Source: Plazaster borealis | Lineage: Eukaryota > Echinodermata > Asteroidea > Forcipulatida > Labidiasteridae | Reading direction: 5' to 3' | DNA length: 64,000 nucleotides | Assembly (NCBI GenBank): GCA_021014325.1 | Contig: CM037474.1 | Location: forward strand, 20,020,488-20,084,487 | Shown: positions 49,255-59,254 of the stretch, in pieces | Position numbering within the stretch: the stretch's first letter is position 1 | Layout: each line of letters opens with the position of its first letter | The notes under the pieces: generated by a model | What the model saw: only the letters and a program-made list of their open reading frames with translations | Databases searched by the model: none | Told to the model about the DNA's origin: nothing | Position numbers and translations under genes: made by a program

Positions 49255-49744
49255 TTAAAGATGGGCTATAACGTCAAATTCAGTTTTGTGATACACTCAT
49301 TTTCCAATAGATAGAGTCCTCATGTAAGTGGGGACAAAATTACAAGTCTCTAACCTTATGTTAAAGTGGTGTAAAGAGCAAAATTTGAAACATGACGTTA
49401 TTGGATTTCAACAACTTACGGGTCTTTACATTCCAAGGAAGAATTTGTTCATCAGTCCAGAGTTCAAATTCAATGCTGTTTTGATTGAATATCATCGAAA
49501 GTCAGGATTGAACCAAAACATCCCCGTACAAAAATTTACAGACCCATTTTTCTCCTGAATGATGTCATAGGATGTTTAGAATGTTGACAAATTTTGCACT
49601 AGAAGTGCATCGAATACAATGGCAATTACACCACTTTAAAATAAGGTTAGAGACTTGTAATTTTTTCCCCACTTACATGAGGACTCTTTCTACTGGAAAA
49701 TGAGTGTATCACAAAACTGAATTTGACGTTATAGCCCATCTTTA
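49255..49744. mobile_element. 490-bp TTAA-flanked element with ~120-bp inverted ends
   Basis: TTAAAGATGGGCTATAACGT to TTAAAGTGGTGTA at the left is inverted from TACACCACTTTAA to GTTATAGCCCATCTTTAA. The ~250-bp centre is shared with 2220..2632. No coding frame. Confidence 0.9.
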
Positions 49745-49923
49745 AGATGGTGAATATCTAACCTACATGTTCATACAAGAAAGCAGTTTACATCATTCAC
49801 CACACAGAGTAAGTGGATGTCTTCAATAATTCCAGGACTGACTACTGATGCAGCAGAGTCTGCAAGTTGTCTTCAATTCATACATAACACTCTTGATTGC
49901 GCTGAGTGTATGACTCTCTACTT

Positions 49924-50283
49924 GTCGTGGCTGAGCGGATAAGATCACCGAACTCAATCTCTGGTGTTTCTGATCAGCAGAGTGTGGGTTCGAATCCTAG
50001 TCGTGACACTTGTGTCCTTAAGCAAGACACTTAACCACATGCTTCGTCCTTCGGATGGGACGTAAAGAGAAGGGGTTCGCCCCGATGTTCCTGGTCTGAT
50101 AGGCAGCATATATTGCGCCACAGCACCTTGTAAACCATTGCATGGTGCTATAAATGAATAGGCCTCATACTTCAAACGTAGCTCCACCTTGCAGGAAAAA
50201 TTTTGTAGTCAGACAATGGTGCGCTTAGAAACATTCGTATTAAGCGCCTAATAAATGTTGTGTATTATTATTATTATTATTTT
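49924..50283 (+). mobile_element. tRNA-Leu-derived SINE, copy 4 (LINE-type tail)
   Basis: TCGTGGCTGAGCGGATAAG, ACTCAAT, GGGTTCGAATCCTAG, CACTTAACC, CTTCGGATGGGACGTAAAG. A ~30-bp internal deletion follows GTAAAG. The tail GCGCTTAGAAAC, GTATTAAGCGCC, ATAAATGTT, (ATT)n differs from copies 1, 2 and 5 and matches the LINE end at 62269. Confidence 0.88.
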
Positions 50284-50633
50284 GTTTTTGACTTAACTAC
50301 CCTTCACTAATGATGGTTTATTCTTTTGGCAGACCACTAAGTCGAGAGAATCGGGGGAAAAAACTCCACTTGATTTAATGCTGACAGTTTTGCTGGTCAA
50401 CGTCCAGCTTCCGGTCAGTTTCCCGGCAAAATTGCCTCAACTGCCAATCATCAGTCGCTTTGAAAAAGCCGGATGTTGGCCAGCGAAACTGCCAGCAGTA
50501 AAACGTAAGTGTTTTCCGATCCTTTTGACTAGGTGGTCTTGCCAAAAGAAAAAAACCCATCATTAATGTAAGTGTTACAGACCTGATGAAACTCATCACG
50601 GAAACTACTCTTCATGTTATAATTTAGCAATGC
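50284..50633. other. Non-coding
   Basis: An inverted pair (GACGTCCAGCTTCCGGTCAG-like / TGTTGGCCAGCGAAACTGCC) is too weak to call. No gene. Confidence 0.3.
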
Positions 50634-51045
50634 CAGGGCTCAAATTTAGGGGAAAAATCCACAAGACCTCGGGGCTTTTTGTAGCTCAAAATATTTACTG
50701 GACCAGAATTGTTTTTACAAGACCAGAATCAAAATGAGAAAAGCTTCCTGACACAGTTTAACATGCATTTAACTGTTTATATTCGAACAAGCACTAAGAC
50801 ATGTAGGAGAAGATTTATCTAATTGTCTCTATGGGTATACTTCATTATTCAGTAGAATTGAAAGGTATTTTATCCGACTCAAAGTCAATATTGGAACACG
50901 TTTTGTTTTTTGTATGGTTTTATTATTCATTATTATTAAATTATAAAAATACAAGACCGCCGGACTTGTTTGGTTTTGATTTTACTGGCCCGACAATAAA
51001 ATTACTGGCCTCGAGCCTGCTGTCCAGTGTGAATTTCCAGCCCTG
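50634..51045. mobile_element. hAT-like MITE (CAGGGCTC family), copy 4
   Basis: CAGGGCTCAAATTTAGGGG at the left, AATTTCCAGCCCTG at the right; flanks AATGC and AATGT agree at 4 of 5. Opposite orientation to copies 1-3. Confidence 0.85.
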
Positions 51046-51392
51046 AATGTTACAAATCACATTCAAACAGCCAGGCCTTACTTGTGACAACCTTTCTGGT
51101 TGTGGAATGGTTATAACATCCTATATGTATTATATCAATCATACTTCACACGACTGAGCCAATTTCCAGAAATTATAACCCAGGGGAAATGCCTGGGGAC
51201 TATTAATTCCACTGCCACTCTATAATCGTTCACATTTGATGCCTTTTCCCCTCAAGAAAAATAAATAGTCAGTCAGTATGCTCACCCTGGGTTTTTCTCG
51301 ATTGACACTACTCCCAAACCTACTCCCAAACCGGGGTAGCCATTTCCTGGACTCAGAAATCCAAATTCCGGAATGATGTTGATTAGGTTAAG
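51046..51392. other. Non-coding
   Basis: Nothing recognised. Confidence 0.4.
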
Positions 51393-51950
51393 ATTTGTTA
51401 CCCAGCATATCAAATCACACAAATCAGATCATTGATAGATTTAGATTTGTTTCCCAACGTATCAAATCACAAAAATCAGATCATTGATAGATTTAGATTT
51501 GTTACCCAACATATCAAGTCACACAAATCAGATCATTGATAGTTTTAGATTTGTTACCCAACGTATCAAATCACAAAAATCAGATCATTGATAGATTTAG
51601 ATTTGTTACCCAACATATCAAATCACACAAATCAGATCATTGATAGGTTTAGATTTTTTACCCAACATATCAAATCACACAAATCAGATCATTGATAGAT
51701 TTAGATTTGTTACCCAACGTATCAAATCACAAAAATCAGATCATTGATAGCTTTAGATTTTCAGCTGATATAGCAGACTGAAAAGCTACTTTGCAGTCGG
51801 ATAACAAGCATTTTATGTTACCCAACATATCAAATCACACAAATCAGATCATTGATAGGTTTAGATTTTTGACCCAACATATTAAATCACAAAAATCAGA
51901 TCATTGATGGCTTTAGATTTTCAGCTGATATACCAGACTGAAAATCTACT
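51393..51950. repeat. Minisatellite, 52-bp unit
   Basis: Unit TTAGATTTGTTACCCAACAT then ATCAAATCACACAAATCAGA then TCATTGATAGAT, about nine copies. A second block type, TTTTCAGCTGATATA...TTTGCAGTCGGATAA, is inserted twice (about 51758-51814 and 51918-51975), giving a higher-order pattern. Confidence 0.93.
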
Positions 51951-52382
51951 TTGCAGTCGGATAAACAAGCATTTTATATGGACTGTTGACCGTACCTGGG
52001 GCTGGGTCAAGTTCTTTGCTATTTGCTTAATCCGAAGTGATTAGCAGGTTTTTGTTTGTCAGAAGTGATTAGCAGGATTTGTTTGTCATCATGTAGTTGA
52101 GACAAGTTGGTCCTTTATCTGGACATCTATTAATCAATCACTAAGTGCTTGCTTTTAAGCCATTTTGCACACAGTCTTCTTGATGAGAGAAGCTTAGCTT
52201 GGATTTAGAGTGAGTATGGGGGGGGGGGAAAGGGATGGCTAAAATATATTTATGTTAGGCAAACAATGTGGGCAGGATGGTTTAATTTAAACACACATCA
52301 CACACTGAGGAGTCAATTAAACAAAGTGATCTTCATGTTTACTTACAACTCAAAATTGTTTATAAACAAAGGTATGTATAAG
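51951..52382. other. Non-coding; G-run near 52219
   Basis: Includes a run of ten G. No gene. Confidence 0.4.
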
Positions 52383-52755
52383 TTAAAGGCACTGTACACG
52401 TTTGGTAATTACTCAAAATATATATTAGCATAAAAACTGACTTGGTAACAAGCAAAGGAGAGCTGTTGATAGTATAAAACATTGTAGGAAACGACTCCCT
52501 CTGAAGTAACGTAGTTTTTGAGAAAGAGGTAATTTCTCACTAAAATAATAAAAACGTCTTGCAAGAAGTTTTATTCCTATCTGAAAGCACACAAATTTGT
52601 ACAACAAGGGTGCTTTTTCTTTCATCATTTTCTTGCAACTTCGATGACCAATTGAGCCCAAATTTTCACAGGCTTGTCATTTTATGCATATGTTGGGCTA
52701 CACCAAGTGAGAACACTGGTCTTTGACAATTTCCAAACGTGTACGATACCTTTAA
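52383..52755 (-). mobile_element. TTAA-type MITE family 1, copy E
   Basis: TTAAAGGCACTGTACACG at the left, GTGTACGATACCTTTAA at the right; inverted relative to copy A. Confidence 0.9.
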
Positions 52756-53211
52756 TACAATAGAAGATTGATTAAATTATATGTTTTTGCATGGAGGGTT
52801 TCTCAAGCGAGATGCGACGTTATTACAACATTGTTGCACTGACACAGCGATATGTACATGTACGTCTGATGTCTCAAGCTGAGAAAGTAATAAACATTTT
52901 ATTCCAAGCCAACCTGTCAAACCTTTTCAGCCTGCACAGTACCGTGCAGATTCAGACATATTTATGTGAATCTCATATCATGAAATCAGTAAAGAGCTGA
53001 CAGTTTAATATCCAGAGTAGGGAACTCATTGTTGATAAGTGACAACTTGTCAGAGAGAGTTATGTCTTGGGATCGTTGGCACCATTACCATTCAGTACTG
53101 GACATAAGTCAACTTGATAGTTGTCCTACTTCCCATCTGGGTAATTACTAATATTAACCACCCCCCCCCCCCACCACCCCACCATGAGGAACTAATTTGA
53201 TATGTGCATTT
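52756..53211. other. Non-coding; C-run at 53161-53172
   Basis: The plus-strand open frame at 52791 has no recognisable pattern. No gene. Confidence 0.35.
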
Positions 53212-53603
53212 GTGGCGTGTCGTTGCTGAGCGGATAAGAACACCGGACTCAAGCTATAGTGTTTCTGATCAGCAGAGTGTGGGTTCGAGTCCCAGTCGTG
53301 ACACTTGTGTCCTTAAAGGCAAGACACTTAACCATTATTGCTTTGTCCTTCGGATGGGACGTAAAGCCGTATGTCCCGTGTGTTGTGTAATTCACGTAAA
53401 AGAACCCAGTGCACTTATCATAAAGAGAAGGGGTTCGCCCCGGTGTTCCTGGTTTGGTCGGCAGCATATTGCGCCACAGCACCTTGTAAACCATTACATG
53501 GTGCTATAAAGGAATAGGTCTCATACTGAGCGCCTTGATACGCCCCTAGGGGTGTGGTAAAGCGCTATACAAGAGCCCAGTATTATTATTATTATTATTA
53601 TTT
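53212..53603 (+). mobile_element. tRNA-Leu-derived SINE, copy 5 (best preserved)
   Basis: GGCGTGTCGTTGCTGAGCGG, ACTCAAG, GGGTTCGAGTCCCAGTCGTG, ACACTTAACCATTATTGC, CTTCGGATGGGACGTAAAGC, GCGCCACAGCACCTTGTAAA, GGTGTGGTAAAGCGCTATAC, then an (ATT)n tail. Confidence 0.92.
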
Positions 53604-54239
53604 GTCATCTTGCAAATAACCAATATATGCAGCCCACATTCACCTGTAGGAATCTTACATTACAAGTGTAGTATTAGAGGAATTCTTATTTCAGAGGCTT
53701 CAAACAAAATAAGCTAACTCCAAATTCAAACCATTTGGGTTTCAAGAGGCATTTGAGTCACATTCATGACCGAGGAACAATTTTAATGTTTGCTGAACTT
53801 TTTACCGGTGCTGAGTGTTCTGCACTATACACACATCTGTATCGACATCAGTATGAGATTAAAGCATTTTAAAAATGTTGTCCATGGATCAATCCATGCA
53901 TTTTCCAGACTTGTGTTATGAAAGAACGTCTTCAGTAGATACACGAGACATACACACGGAAGACTGATGATAACTACTTACAAACCACCAGATGGAAATT
54001 CGTTCGTTTTCAAGATTGAGTGGCTTGTCATGTGACAGAATCCAAGCTAATCCGCACATGTGTCTTGAGCCTTAAGTAAAGTCTTCCGGTCAGGATTTGT
54101 ACTGTTATTGGTTATTGGTGTACCATCTTCCCTGTATCAGTCACGCATCTATGGGCAGAGTGTGTTGGCTCATGAATCAGTAGTTGACTGAAGCTTGACT
54201 GCAATGAGTCCCCCCCCCCCCCCTCCCCCTATTGTATCT
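53604..54239. other. Non-coding; C-run near 54211
   Basis: Nothing recognised. Confidence 0.4.
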
Positions 54240-54470
54240 TGTCTAATTGGCGGTCGGGTTTGTGTTGTGGTATACTTCCTCGCCCTCCACCTCTAGGACC
54301 CTGGTTCAAATTACGCTGGGGGCCCTATGTGGATTTTCCTCCCACATCTAAAACTGAAACTTCCTTCCTTGTCTTCTCTCCGTGGGGTTCTTGGCTATTA
54401 TAGTGATTGAGTTCGCTTTTCTGAGAGTCCTTTGCTTCTCAACCAGAATTAATAAATGAAATAAAAGAAA
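54240..54470 (+). mobile_element. tRNA-headed SINE family C, copy 3
   Basis: CTCGCCCTCCACCTCTAGG, CCCTGGTTCAAATTACGC (B box), TCTTCTCTCCGTGGGGTTCT, TTCGCTTTTCTGAGAGTCC and AATTAATAAATGAAATAAAA parallel the inverse of 48839..49118. Confidence 0.78.
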
Positions 54471-54626
54471 TGAAATACTGAAACACTGAGTAGAGAGTGG
54501 GACAGGGTACGGATATATCAAGGCAAATATTAGTTATAAAATCTTTAAAATTTCTGATCCATAATATTAAATTTAATAGATGTTAATTTTGCATCGGGGA
54601 TAAAGAATAATATTTGGGTTTTTTGC

Positions 54627-54857
54627 CCTAACACCGATGTGTTTAAGCACTGTACTTTCCCAAGTTCTGTGAAAAAACCTCACAGGCAAATCACTCGGGT
54701 GGGATTCTAACCCACAACCTTTGCATTGCTAGAGCAGATTTATTTCCACTAGACCATCGAGCTAGCCTGGTGGCTAGTGGCAGTTTGAATCCCTTTTTCA
54801 CAGAACTCGGGAAAGTACCGAGAATACAGTGCTTAAACACAAAGGTGTAGGTGTTAA
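54627..54857. mobile_element. 231-bp inverted-repeat element enclosing a tRNA-like sequence
   Basis: Left TAACACCGATGTGTTTAAGC...TTCCCAAGTTCTGTG; inverse of right TTAACACCTACACC then TTTGTGTTTAAGCACTGTAT...TCCCGAGTTCTGTG. Between the arms, on the minus strand, TGGTCTAGTGG (54746-54756) fits an A box and GGTTAGAATCC (54702-54712) a B box, with an anticodon-loop-like region between. Confidence 0.75.
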
Positions 54858-55585
54858 AAAAAAAATAATCATAATAAATTTGTTATGACATTGTTGACAT
54901 GAAGTGCATCTGTCAAATACCTCATAAATTCAAAATGTGATCGTGAATCTTGTGGTCAATATGAATGATTTATCCCTACCTTCAATTCTGGATATTCTTG
55001 TTAATAAGTGAAACATTATTGAAGAACAGATAAAATCTTCTCTTGGGTAGTTGTATTATCAAGCCGTTCTTCAAATGTAAGGTAAATTGTCAAAATAGAT
55101 TTGATGGTAGTTTTGTCTTTCCTTGAAGATTATGTACAACACAACATTAAGCACTAAAATGAGAACTATTTCTTATGATGATTGACGAGTCACTAAACAA
55201 ATCAGGTATCAAATAATTATTTCGGAAGTAGTCAATAGTGGTTTTGTTCTGCTATAACCATTCCTATGTATTTCACAGTCTTTAATTTTTAAAATCTCAC
55301 TTGCCTCTTTTTGCATGTGGATCGCGAGAGGTGTGTTTTTCATAAATAGTAGAGGTAAAATGGGCGTGAATATAGTCGGCCATAACCAACATGTTATTTG
55401 TCTGTTGACTGTGGACTTTGAACTGATGGTAATGAAGACTATGGTTTGAGCAAAGTGGCTTCAGTATGCTATCAGTAATCTTGAGGGTCCATGGTATGGT
55501 CGACTCGAAAAAGAGGAAATTGATAATGACCTGCGTAAGCCATGGACCTAGTCTTGATTGGCAACATTCATTTTGACTGATGCTT
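54858..55585. other. Non-coding
   Basis: The 112-codon minus frame at 55297-55635 runs into the tandem array and has no domain-like pattern. Confidence 0.4.
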
Positions 55586-56330
55586 AAGTTCGTACCAGTA
55601 CCAATCCAAAGAAATATTTCCATCTGAAATCTCACTGAATCTAAAGTTCATACCAGTACCAATCCTCCAAAGAAATATTTCCATCTGAAATCTCACTGAA
55701 TCTAAAGTTCATACCAGTACCAATCCTCCAGAGAAATATTTCCATCTGAAATCTCACTGAATCTAAAGTTCATACCAGTACCAATCCTCCAAAGAAATAT
55801 TTCCATCTGAAATCTCACTGAATCTAAAGTTCATACCAGTACTAATCCTCCAAAGAAATATTTCCATCTGAAATCTCACTGATTCTAAAGTTCGTACCAG
55901 TACCAATCCTCCAAAGAAATATTTCCATCTGAAATCTCACTGAATCTAAAGTTCATACCAGTACCAATCCTCCAAAGAAATATTTCCATCTGAAATCTCA
56001 CTGATTCTAAAGTTCATACCAGTACCAATCCTCCAGAGAAATATTTCCATCTGAAATCTCACTGATTCTAAAGTTCATACCAGTACCAATCCTCCAAAGA
56101 AATATTTCCATTTGAAATCTCACTGAATCTAAAGTTCATACCAGTACCAATCCTCCAAAGAAATATTTCCATCTGAAATCTCACTGAATCTAAAGTTCAT
56201 ACCAGTACCAATCTTCCAAAGAAATATTTCCATCTGAAATCTCACTGAATTTAAAGTTCATACCAGTAGCAATCCTCCAGAGAAATATTTCCATCTTAAA
56301 GCTCATGAATCACACCAGTACCAATCCACC
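55586..56330. repeat. Minisatellite, 61-bp unit, array 1 (~12 units)
   Basis: Unit TTCATACCAGTACCAATCCT then CCAAAGAAATATTTCCATCT then GAAATCTCACTGAATCTAAAG. Units are very uniform, so expansion is recent. 61 is not a multiple of 3, so the apparent minus-strand peptides cannot be one translated repeat. Confidence 0.95.
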
Positions 56331-56499
56331 AGGGAAGAATAGATGTCAGAATTACTGTAAATTTCTATTCTCAAGTCAAGGAAATGTCATTTGAAAACCA
56401 ATAAAACGACCATTGCAATTTCTTTTATATTAACAATGTGTAGTCTAAATCTGAAAGCGCACTGATCTTCTGCATAAATATATTCCTGTTCGTCCTCTA
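56331..56499. repeat. Array flank, duplicated at 57291-57372
   Basis: GTCAGAATTACTG, CTATTCTCAAGTCAAGGAA and TGTCATTTGAAAACCAATAA recur after array 2 with few changes. Confidence 0.8.
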
Positions 56500-56790
56500 C
56501 ATTCTGGCCAATCCCTACTGACGCAAACTACTGTTCCACAAAATTCTATGGTCAAAGAGCTGTCAACTTCATTACACCTTCGTTATGGAATGACTTACCT
56601 CTTCATATTCGTCAAGCTGACTCTCTTCTGATTTTTCAAGGGACTTTTAAAGACTCATTTGTTTGAATCTATATTTTTTATAACAAATTGCTTTATATAT
56701 TTTGTTTCATTGTTTTATGTTTTGTGTTGCGCATATAGAGGCGCCTGCATTATGCACAATATAAATGTCTCCTATAATTATTATTATTAT
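56500..56790 (+). pseudogene. LINE 3' end between the two arrays
   Basis: ITPSLWNDLPLHIRQADSLL (about 56564-56625) is the typical C-terminal W-N-x-L-P-x-x-I-R motif of jockey/CR1/L2-type ORF2. A one-base shift then gives FKGLLKTHLFESIFF. The 3' part has GCGCATATAGAGGCGCC, ATATAAATG and an (ATT)n tail at 56776-56790. 5'-truncated. Confidence 0.8.
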
Positions 56791-57290
56791 AAAGTTTATA
56801 CCAGTATAAAAAGAAATATTTCCATCTGAAAGCTAATTGATTATAAAGTTCATACCAGTACCAATCCTCCAAAGAAATAATTCCATCTGAAAGCTCACTG
56901 ATTCTAAAGTTCGTACCAGTGCCAATCCTCCAAAGAAATAATTCCATCTGAAAGCTCACTGATTCTAAAGTTCATACCAGTACCAATCCTCCAAAGAAAC
57001 ATTTCCATCTGAAAGCTAACTGATTCTTGAGTTCATACCAGTACCAATCCTCCAAAGAAATATTTCCATCTGAAATCTCACTGATTCTAAAGTTCATACC
57101 AGTACCAATCCTCCAAAGAAATATTTCCATCTGAAAGCTCACTGATAATTTCATACCAGTACCAATCCTCCAAAGAAATATTTCCATCTGAAAGCTCACT
57201 GATTCTTAAGTTCATACCAGTAGCAATCCTCCAGAGAAATATTTCCGTCTTAAAGCTCATTATGAATCACACCAGTACCAATCCTCCAGA
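56788..57290. repeat. Minisatellite, 61-bp unit, array 2 (~8 units)
   Basis: Same unit as array 1 but with GAAAGCTCACTGATTCTAAAG as the common variant; more diverged than array 1. Confidence 0.93.
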
Positions 57291-57579
57291 GAATAATTTA
57301 TGTCGGAATTACAGAGAATTACTATTCTCAAGTCAACGAATTGTCATTTGAAGACCAATAAAACCACTATTGCTTATCTTGGGGACAGTCCAATCAACCC
57401 AATATGAATGCACACAAAATGGATGACTAAACATAACATTTCGTCAGTGTTTTTATTTAAACATGGCCACTGAATTTGATGGAATTTTTACTGGTTGTTT
57501 GTATAGTGTGTTTATTGGCATTTTATAAGATGGGATTTATTTTACGGTACTCTTTCCAAAACAGTGTTCTACTTTCTCT
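57291..57579. other. Duplicated array flank, then non-coding
   Basis: 57291-57372 repeats the flank at 56331; the rest is unremarkable. Confidence 0.5.
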
Positions 57580-57952
57580 TTAAAGGCAAAGTATACCTTT
57601 GGTTTTTGGAACCATTCAATTGTTTTAATCCAATATTAATAATATATAGTATAACTAACCTGTGAAAAAGGTGGTAGCGTTTTTGAGATTTCGCTGAAAA
57701 TCTGGAGCGGTTTATGTCCAAGCAGGGAGAATAATCCGTAATTGGAATACACAATCTGAGAAACATTTCATGCAGAAAGTTTTCTCAGATTAACAATCTT
57801 GAATCCCTTTCTCTAAAACCACATTCTTTAGGAGGGACTCCTCTCTAAAAATGTGATACCGGTACATTATCAACAGCTGCAGTGCTTCTTACCAAGTCAG
57901 TTTTTATGTTAATTCATTTTTGGAGTAATTACCAAAGGTATACCCCCTTTAA
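57580..57952 (+). mobile_element. TTAA-type MITE family 2, diverged subfamily
   Basis: TTAAAGGCAAAGTATACCTT at the left, AAGGTATACCCCCTTTAA at the right. The central palindrome is replaced by GAGAAACATTTCATGCAGAA then AGTTTTCTCAG. Related to the fragment at 34735. Confidence 0.85.
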
Positions 57953-58130
57953 GTCAGTGCTTTGATTTTTAAGATTTTGTTGTGCCAACAATTGCCCCCT
58001 GTTCACTAACAATGGATTTGGAATTAACTCAACCAGACTTTCTACAATGAAAAAAAGGTTTCTGAATCAGGAATTTAACTTGAACACAAACTTGAATCTC
58101 ATTTGTTTGAAGTCATTTTTAATGTAGACT

Positions 58131-58236
58131 CCTGAAGACGAGCATAGTATACTGTTCGAAACATTGAGACCCCACCGGCTCTTTTCAGAGCCAACACGGT
58201 TGTACCCGCAAGTTTACTATTTATTTTAGTTACCTC
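58131..58236 (+). mobile_element. 106-bp retroposed insertion with a histone-type 3' stem-loop
   Basis: Flanked by exact 12-bp copies of TTAATGTAGACT (58119-58130 and 58237-58248). It begins CCTGAAGACGAG, continues CATAGTATACTGTTCGAAAC, and contains GGCTCTTTTCAGAGCC at 58177-58192: a 6-bp stem with loop TTTC, identical to the usual animal replication-dependent histone mRNA terminal stem-loop. The upstream bases do not look like the end of a histone coding sequence, and there is no A-tail. The long target duplication points to target-primed insertion. Confidence 0.7.
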
Positions 58237-58248
58237 TTAATGTAGACT

Positions 58249-59194
58249 GTTCATTTTACAAACTCTGTGCAGCATATATGCAATGTAGATGATAAAATGT
58301 TCTTGGAAGCACAACTGCTGACTTCGTGAACACATGTGCCCATTATCATCATCTCATCATGTGCAGCTGTTTTCTTATAATGAAATGATTGCCATGGACA
58401 AATGCATTGTAGAGCTATGAATTAGTAGTAGATTTAGATTTATAGTTGTGTGTTTGATGAAGTAGAAAAGAGGCCGATTGTCTGAGAGAGATATTCTTGT
58501 GGTTCATGTCTCATCATTTTGAGGTTTGATGTTCAACCTATACTGGGACACAGCCTCTCAAGGAGATTGTGAGTAATGAGGTCAGTTGTGACCTCATTTT
58601 TAGAGACGTAAAGAAGTGAGATGTTGATCCCAACAGAAATCTCCTTGTTTGTGTCAATGATAAAATCTGCATCTAGGTGTTGTCAAGATAAATGGCAAAC
58701 CAAAAGGATTTTAAAGCAAATAAATTGTCATGTTTTAAGTCAGTGAGTAGAAGTGCTACGCCACATTATCAGTCTTGTCTAGAAAAATAGAAAATTTAGG
58801 TTGTAGAGAAGATAACATCTAAAAGAAAATGATTTTTTCCACAAATTATTCTCAACACACATAAACATGTACAGTCTTTACACTGTCTGTTGATAATGGT
58901 GTCGATTTATATTTTACTGAACAGTAAAAGCAAACATTTTCATGCACTCATTAGGCCTACATGTTCCTCAAATTTGCCGCTAAAATCTGAATAAGAAGGA
59001 GCAGATTGGGGGGGGGGCATGCTATATTTTCCCTTTGTAAATTTTTAAATTGCATCATCACGTATAGCCCTGGTTTCGTTACAGACCTAAGTTAATATGG
59101 AAGTAAAAGTTCCAAGTCAAGCCTCATTAATCAGCTCTCTGATCAGATTGGTTCTCCATGTATTTATTGTCCTCTGTCTCTCCTCTGATTGCAG
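58249..59194. other. Intron or upstream region of the sarcospan-like gene
   Basis: Ends in a strong acceptor (CCTCTGTCTCTCCTCTGATT then GCAG, to 59194). A run of G lies near 59009. No upstream exon is recognised. Confidence 0.45.
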
Positions 59195-59254
59195 GAGTAA
59201 CAATGCCTCTACATCCATCATACCACTACGCAAACCACATACAGCAAGCACAAG
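59195..59254 (+). other. 5' UTR part of the sarcospan-like exon
   Basis: The pyrimidine-rich acceptor at 59194 opens an exon in which the frame of the ATG at 59255 has a TAA at 59198. Translation therefore starts inside this exon if the acceptor is used. Confidence 0.55.

Noticed and set aside
55586..57290. Regular repeats resembling a CRISPR-type array or a repetitive protein gene
   Set aside because: Units are directly abutting with no unique spacers, the context is animal DNA, and 61 bp is not a multiple of three, so the minus-strand peptides change frame each unit.
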